Shown here: in pieces, positions 13,073 through 14,776 of the stretch | Layout: the number at the start of each line of letters is the position of its first letter | Position numbering within the stretch: position 1 is the first letter of the stretch | From: JAISGQ01 sp045536305 | GTDB lineage: Bacteria > Bacillota > Clostridia > Oscillospirales > Acutalibacteraceae | Reading direction: 5' to 3' | Assembly (NCBI GenBank): GCA_045536305.1 | Contig: JAZSNH010000065.1 | Span: 1 to 14,776 of the forward strand | DNA length: 14,776 nucleotides | Position numbers and translations under genes: made by a program | The notes under the pieces: generated by a model | What the model saw: only the letters and a program-made list of their open reading frames with translations | Databases searched by the model: none | Told to the model about the DNA's origin: nothing

Positions 13073-14350
13073 TTAGGTTCTGTAGTCTCCGTTTATCTTA
13101 ACATAATCATAAGTAAGATCGCAGCCAAAGGCGGTGGCTTCTGCTGCACCGTCTCTTAATATGACATCGATGAGCACTTCGTCCTGAGAAAGAACCTCTG
13201 TTGCCTTCTCTTCGGAAAACTCCACGCCTCGGCCCATTTTGCATACAAGGACCTCTCCTGCCTTCGATTTAAAATAAACATCTATCTTATCAACATCGGT
13301 ATTCTCGCCTGCATAGCCGATAGCACAGAGAACACGACCCCAGTTTGCGTCGTTGCCGAACATTGCCGCCTTGATAAGCGGAGAGCAAATAACAGATTTT
13401 GCAATGCCTTTTGCGGCCTTTTCACTCTCTGCACCCGTTACTCTGCATTCAACGAGCTTTGTAGCGCCTTCTCCGTCCTTTGCCATTATCCTTGCAAGGT
13501 AGGTGCAGACATACATAAGAGCATCTGCAAAAATTTTAAAATCGTCATTTTCCTCTGTTATCTCAGCGTTGCCTGCAAGACCCGAGGCAAGAACGCAGAG
13601 GGTATCATTTGTGCTTGTATCACCGTCGACCGAGAGCATGTTGAAGGTGTCGTCGGCAGTCGCCTTGAGAGCTTTGCCGAGCATCTCGGAGGATATAGCC
13701 GCGTCGGTTGTAACAAAGGCAAGCATAGTCGCCATGTTGGGATGTATCATGCCGCTGCCCTTGCTTATAGCGCCCATAGTGACGGTTTTGCCGCCAAGCT
13801 CAAACTTGACAGCGATCTCCTTTACGACCGTATCGGTAGTCATAATAGCTCTTGCTGCCTGCATGCCGTCCTTGGAAAGAGCCTTGTGAAGATAGGGTAT
13901 ACCCTCTGCAATGGGTTCGATGGGAAGAGTCTGTCCGATAACGCCTGTAGAAGCGACAAGAACCTCCTGTGCGGTCAATCCGAGCTCGTTGGCAGTGAGC
14001 TCGGCCATTTTGCGTGCCTTTTCCTCGCCGTCAGAATTGCAGGTATTGGCGTTGCCGCTGTTTACGATAACAGCGCGGGGCTTTGCTTTGGAGAGGTGAT
14101 CCTTGCAGACAAGGATCGGAGCGCCCTTTACAAGGTTTGTTGTAAAGACAGCACCTGCAGAGCAGGGAACGTCACACAGAATAAGTGCCAGATCGGGCTT
14201 GTGCTCGTTCTGAATATTTTCGTTTGCCAGAATGGATTTTGCAGTGACGGTGTTTGTAGGATACATGGAACGCTTTACGCCGCAGTAAACACCGGCCGCG
14301 GAAAATCCGAGGGGAGCTGCTACCGAGCCCGAAACCTTTTCGTAATTCAT
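13073..14350 (-). CDS. argJ: Glutamate N-acetyltransferase / ornithine acetyltransferase
   Basis: ArgJ moves the acetyl group from N-acetylornithine to glutamate, recycling it; in many species it can also use acetyl-CoA. Family motifs are SGNANTCNSD, ASTGVIGQ, AISKGSGMIHPNMATML (autocleavage before T208, the catalytic nucleophile of the beta chain), SVDGDTSTNDT and GNDANWGRVLCAIGYAG. Length is 425 residues, about 20 longer than usual. The excess lies at residues about 28-50, between GVYCGVKR and KPDLALILCD, where most homologs have a short turn. ATG 14350 has AGGAG 12 bases upstream, rather far. ArgJ with ArgB and no separate argE in view implies the cyclic pathway. Confidence 0.95.
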   Translation of the reverse strand: MNYEKVSGSVAAPLGFSAAGVYCGVKRSMYPTNTVTAKSILANENIQNEHKPDLALILCDVPCSAGAVFTTNLVKGAPILVCKDHLSKAKPRAVIVNSGNANTCNSDGEEKARKMAELTANELGLTAQEVLVASTGVIGQTLPIEPIAEGIPYLHKALSKDGMQAARAIMTTDTVVKEIAVKFELGGKTVTMGAISKGSGMIHPNMATMLAFVTTDAAISSEMLGKALKATADDTFNMLSVDGDTSTNDTLCVLASGLAGNAEITEENDDFKIFADALMYVCTYLARIMAKDGEGATKLVECRVTGAESEKAAKGIAKSVICSPLIKAAMFGNDANWGRVLCAIGYAGENTDVDKIDVYFKSKAGEVLVCKMGRGVEFSEEKATEVLSQDEVLIDVILRDGAAEATAFGCDLTYDYVKINGDYRT

Positions 14351-14386
14351 TTTATTTTACATCTCCTGAGAAAGTCATATTACAGC

Positions 14387-14776
14387 TTACAGCACAAGCC
14401 CTGTGGTCTTATCAAGGCCGAGCATGATATTCATACATTCAACGGCGGCGCCTGAAGCACCCTTGCCGAGGTTGTCAAAGCGGGACATAAGAAGTATTCT
14501 TTCCTCGTTGCCGAAAACGGAAACTTCCATGCTGTCAAATCCCGAGAGCGCGCCTGCGGAGGCAAAGCCGCCCTCGTCTATGGTGTCGGTGTATTTTACG
14601 ACCTCACCGACGTAGAGAGTCTTGTATACGTTCTTTATATCGTCCATACTGCCGTTTGCGTCACGACCGAAAAGAGGTACGGTCACATGCATGCCCGAAT
14701 AGAAGGGTGCAACGATGGGGCAGAAGATGGGAGGATTTGAAAGACCTGTGCGAACGGTCATTTCGGGAATGTGCTT
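14387..14776 (-). CDS. argC: N-acetyl-gamma-glutamyl-phosphate reductase, C-terminal part (5' end outside window)
   Basis: The visible 129 residues are the C-terminal part of ArgC, the NADPH-dependent reductase making N-acetylglutamate semialdehyde. The visible part begins KHIPEM, which holds the family's catalytic-site histidine region, followed by PPIFCPIVAPFYSGMHVTVPLF and FDNLGKGASGAAVECMNIMLGL, the conserved dimer and NADP-site end. The FYSGMHVTVPL form points to the shorter type-2 ArgC. The stop at 14387-14389 lies 36 bases before argJ, which supports a shared operon. The catalytic cysteine and the promoter lie beyond the window edge. Confidence 0.93.
   Translation of the reverse strand, partial: KHIPEMTVRTGLSNPPIFCPIVAPFYSGMHVTVPLFGRDANGSMDDIKNVYKTLYVGEVVKYTDTIDEGGFASAGALSGFDSMEVSVFGNEERILLMSRFDNLGKGASGAAVECMNIMLGLDKTTGLVL

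Noticed and set aside
13742..14455. 237-codon + strand ORF opposite argJ and argC
   Set aside because: It spans two well-defined - strand genes and their gap, with no ribosome site or recognisable domain.
1..14776. CRISPR array, tRNA, rRNA or insertion sequence
   Set aside because: No regularly spaced direct repeats, no tRNA cloverleaf or CCA-type end, no rRNA-like block and no transposase ORF were seen on either strand.

Overview
The window joins two unrelated blocks. Bases 1 to about 10,240, all on the + strand, are the late (structural and lysis) part of a tailed-phage-like element with a long non-contractile-type tail. Bases about 10,250 to 14,776, all on the - strand, are bacterial chromosome: a TRIC/UPF0126 membrane channel and the arginine operon argC-argJ-argB-argD. 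The strong AGGAGG-type ribosome sites, frequent TTG and GTG starts, moderate GC (by eye), argCJBD order and Firmicute-type phage proteins suggest a Clostridia member, possibly Oscillospiraceae/Ruminococcus-like. This placement is inference; no rRNA or other marker is present.

Phage block, in order: the end of a probable portal protein, a 151-base gap holding a near-perfect ParB-binding (parS) sequence, scaffold, SU10/DUF5309-type major capsid protein, four small head-completion and tail-joining proteins, a 67-base inverted repeat, tail tube, tail assembly chaperone with a second ORF reached by a probable programmed frameshift, a very short tape measure protein, distal tail protein, tail-associated (Gp37-like) protein, three small baseplate or receptor-binding proteins, an M15 endolysin with a peptidoglycan-binding domain, an XhlA-like protein and a small holin. 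Most genes overlap by 4 bases (ATGA) or lie within about 20 bases of each other, so they read as one late operon. It ends at a perfect 15-bp-stem terminator placed to serve both strands. No integrase, repressor, replication or terminase gene is visible; the element's left side is outside the window.

Host block: the TRIC gene has its own sigma-A-type promoter. The arg operon runs inward from the right edge (argC is cut by the window end) through argJ, argB and argD, and stops at an intrinsic terminator just past argD. ArgJ recycles the acetyl group from acetylornithine, ArgB phosphorylates N-acetylglutamate, ArgC reduces the acyl phosphate and ArgD transaminates the semialdehyde, together making ornithine.

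Points most worth a second look: the parS-like site inside the head module; the U6/UAA shift site with an upstream Shine-Dalgarno-like sequence between the two chaperone ORFs; the 266-residue tape measure, which has both family ends but almost no middle and predicts a tail of only about 40 nm; and the resulting possibility that this is a short-tailed phage or a gene-transfer-agent-like particle.
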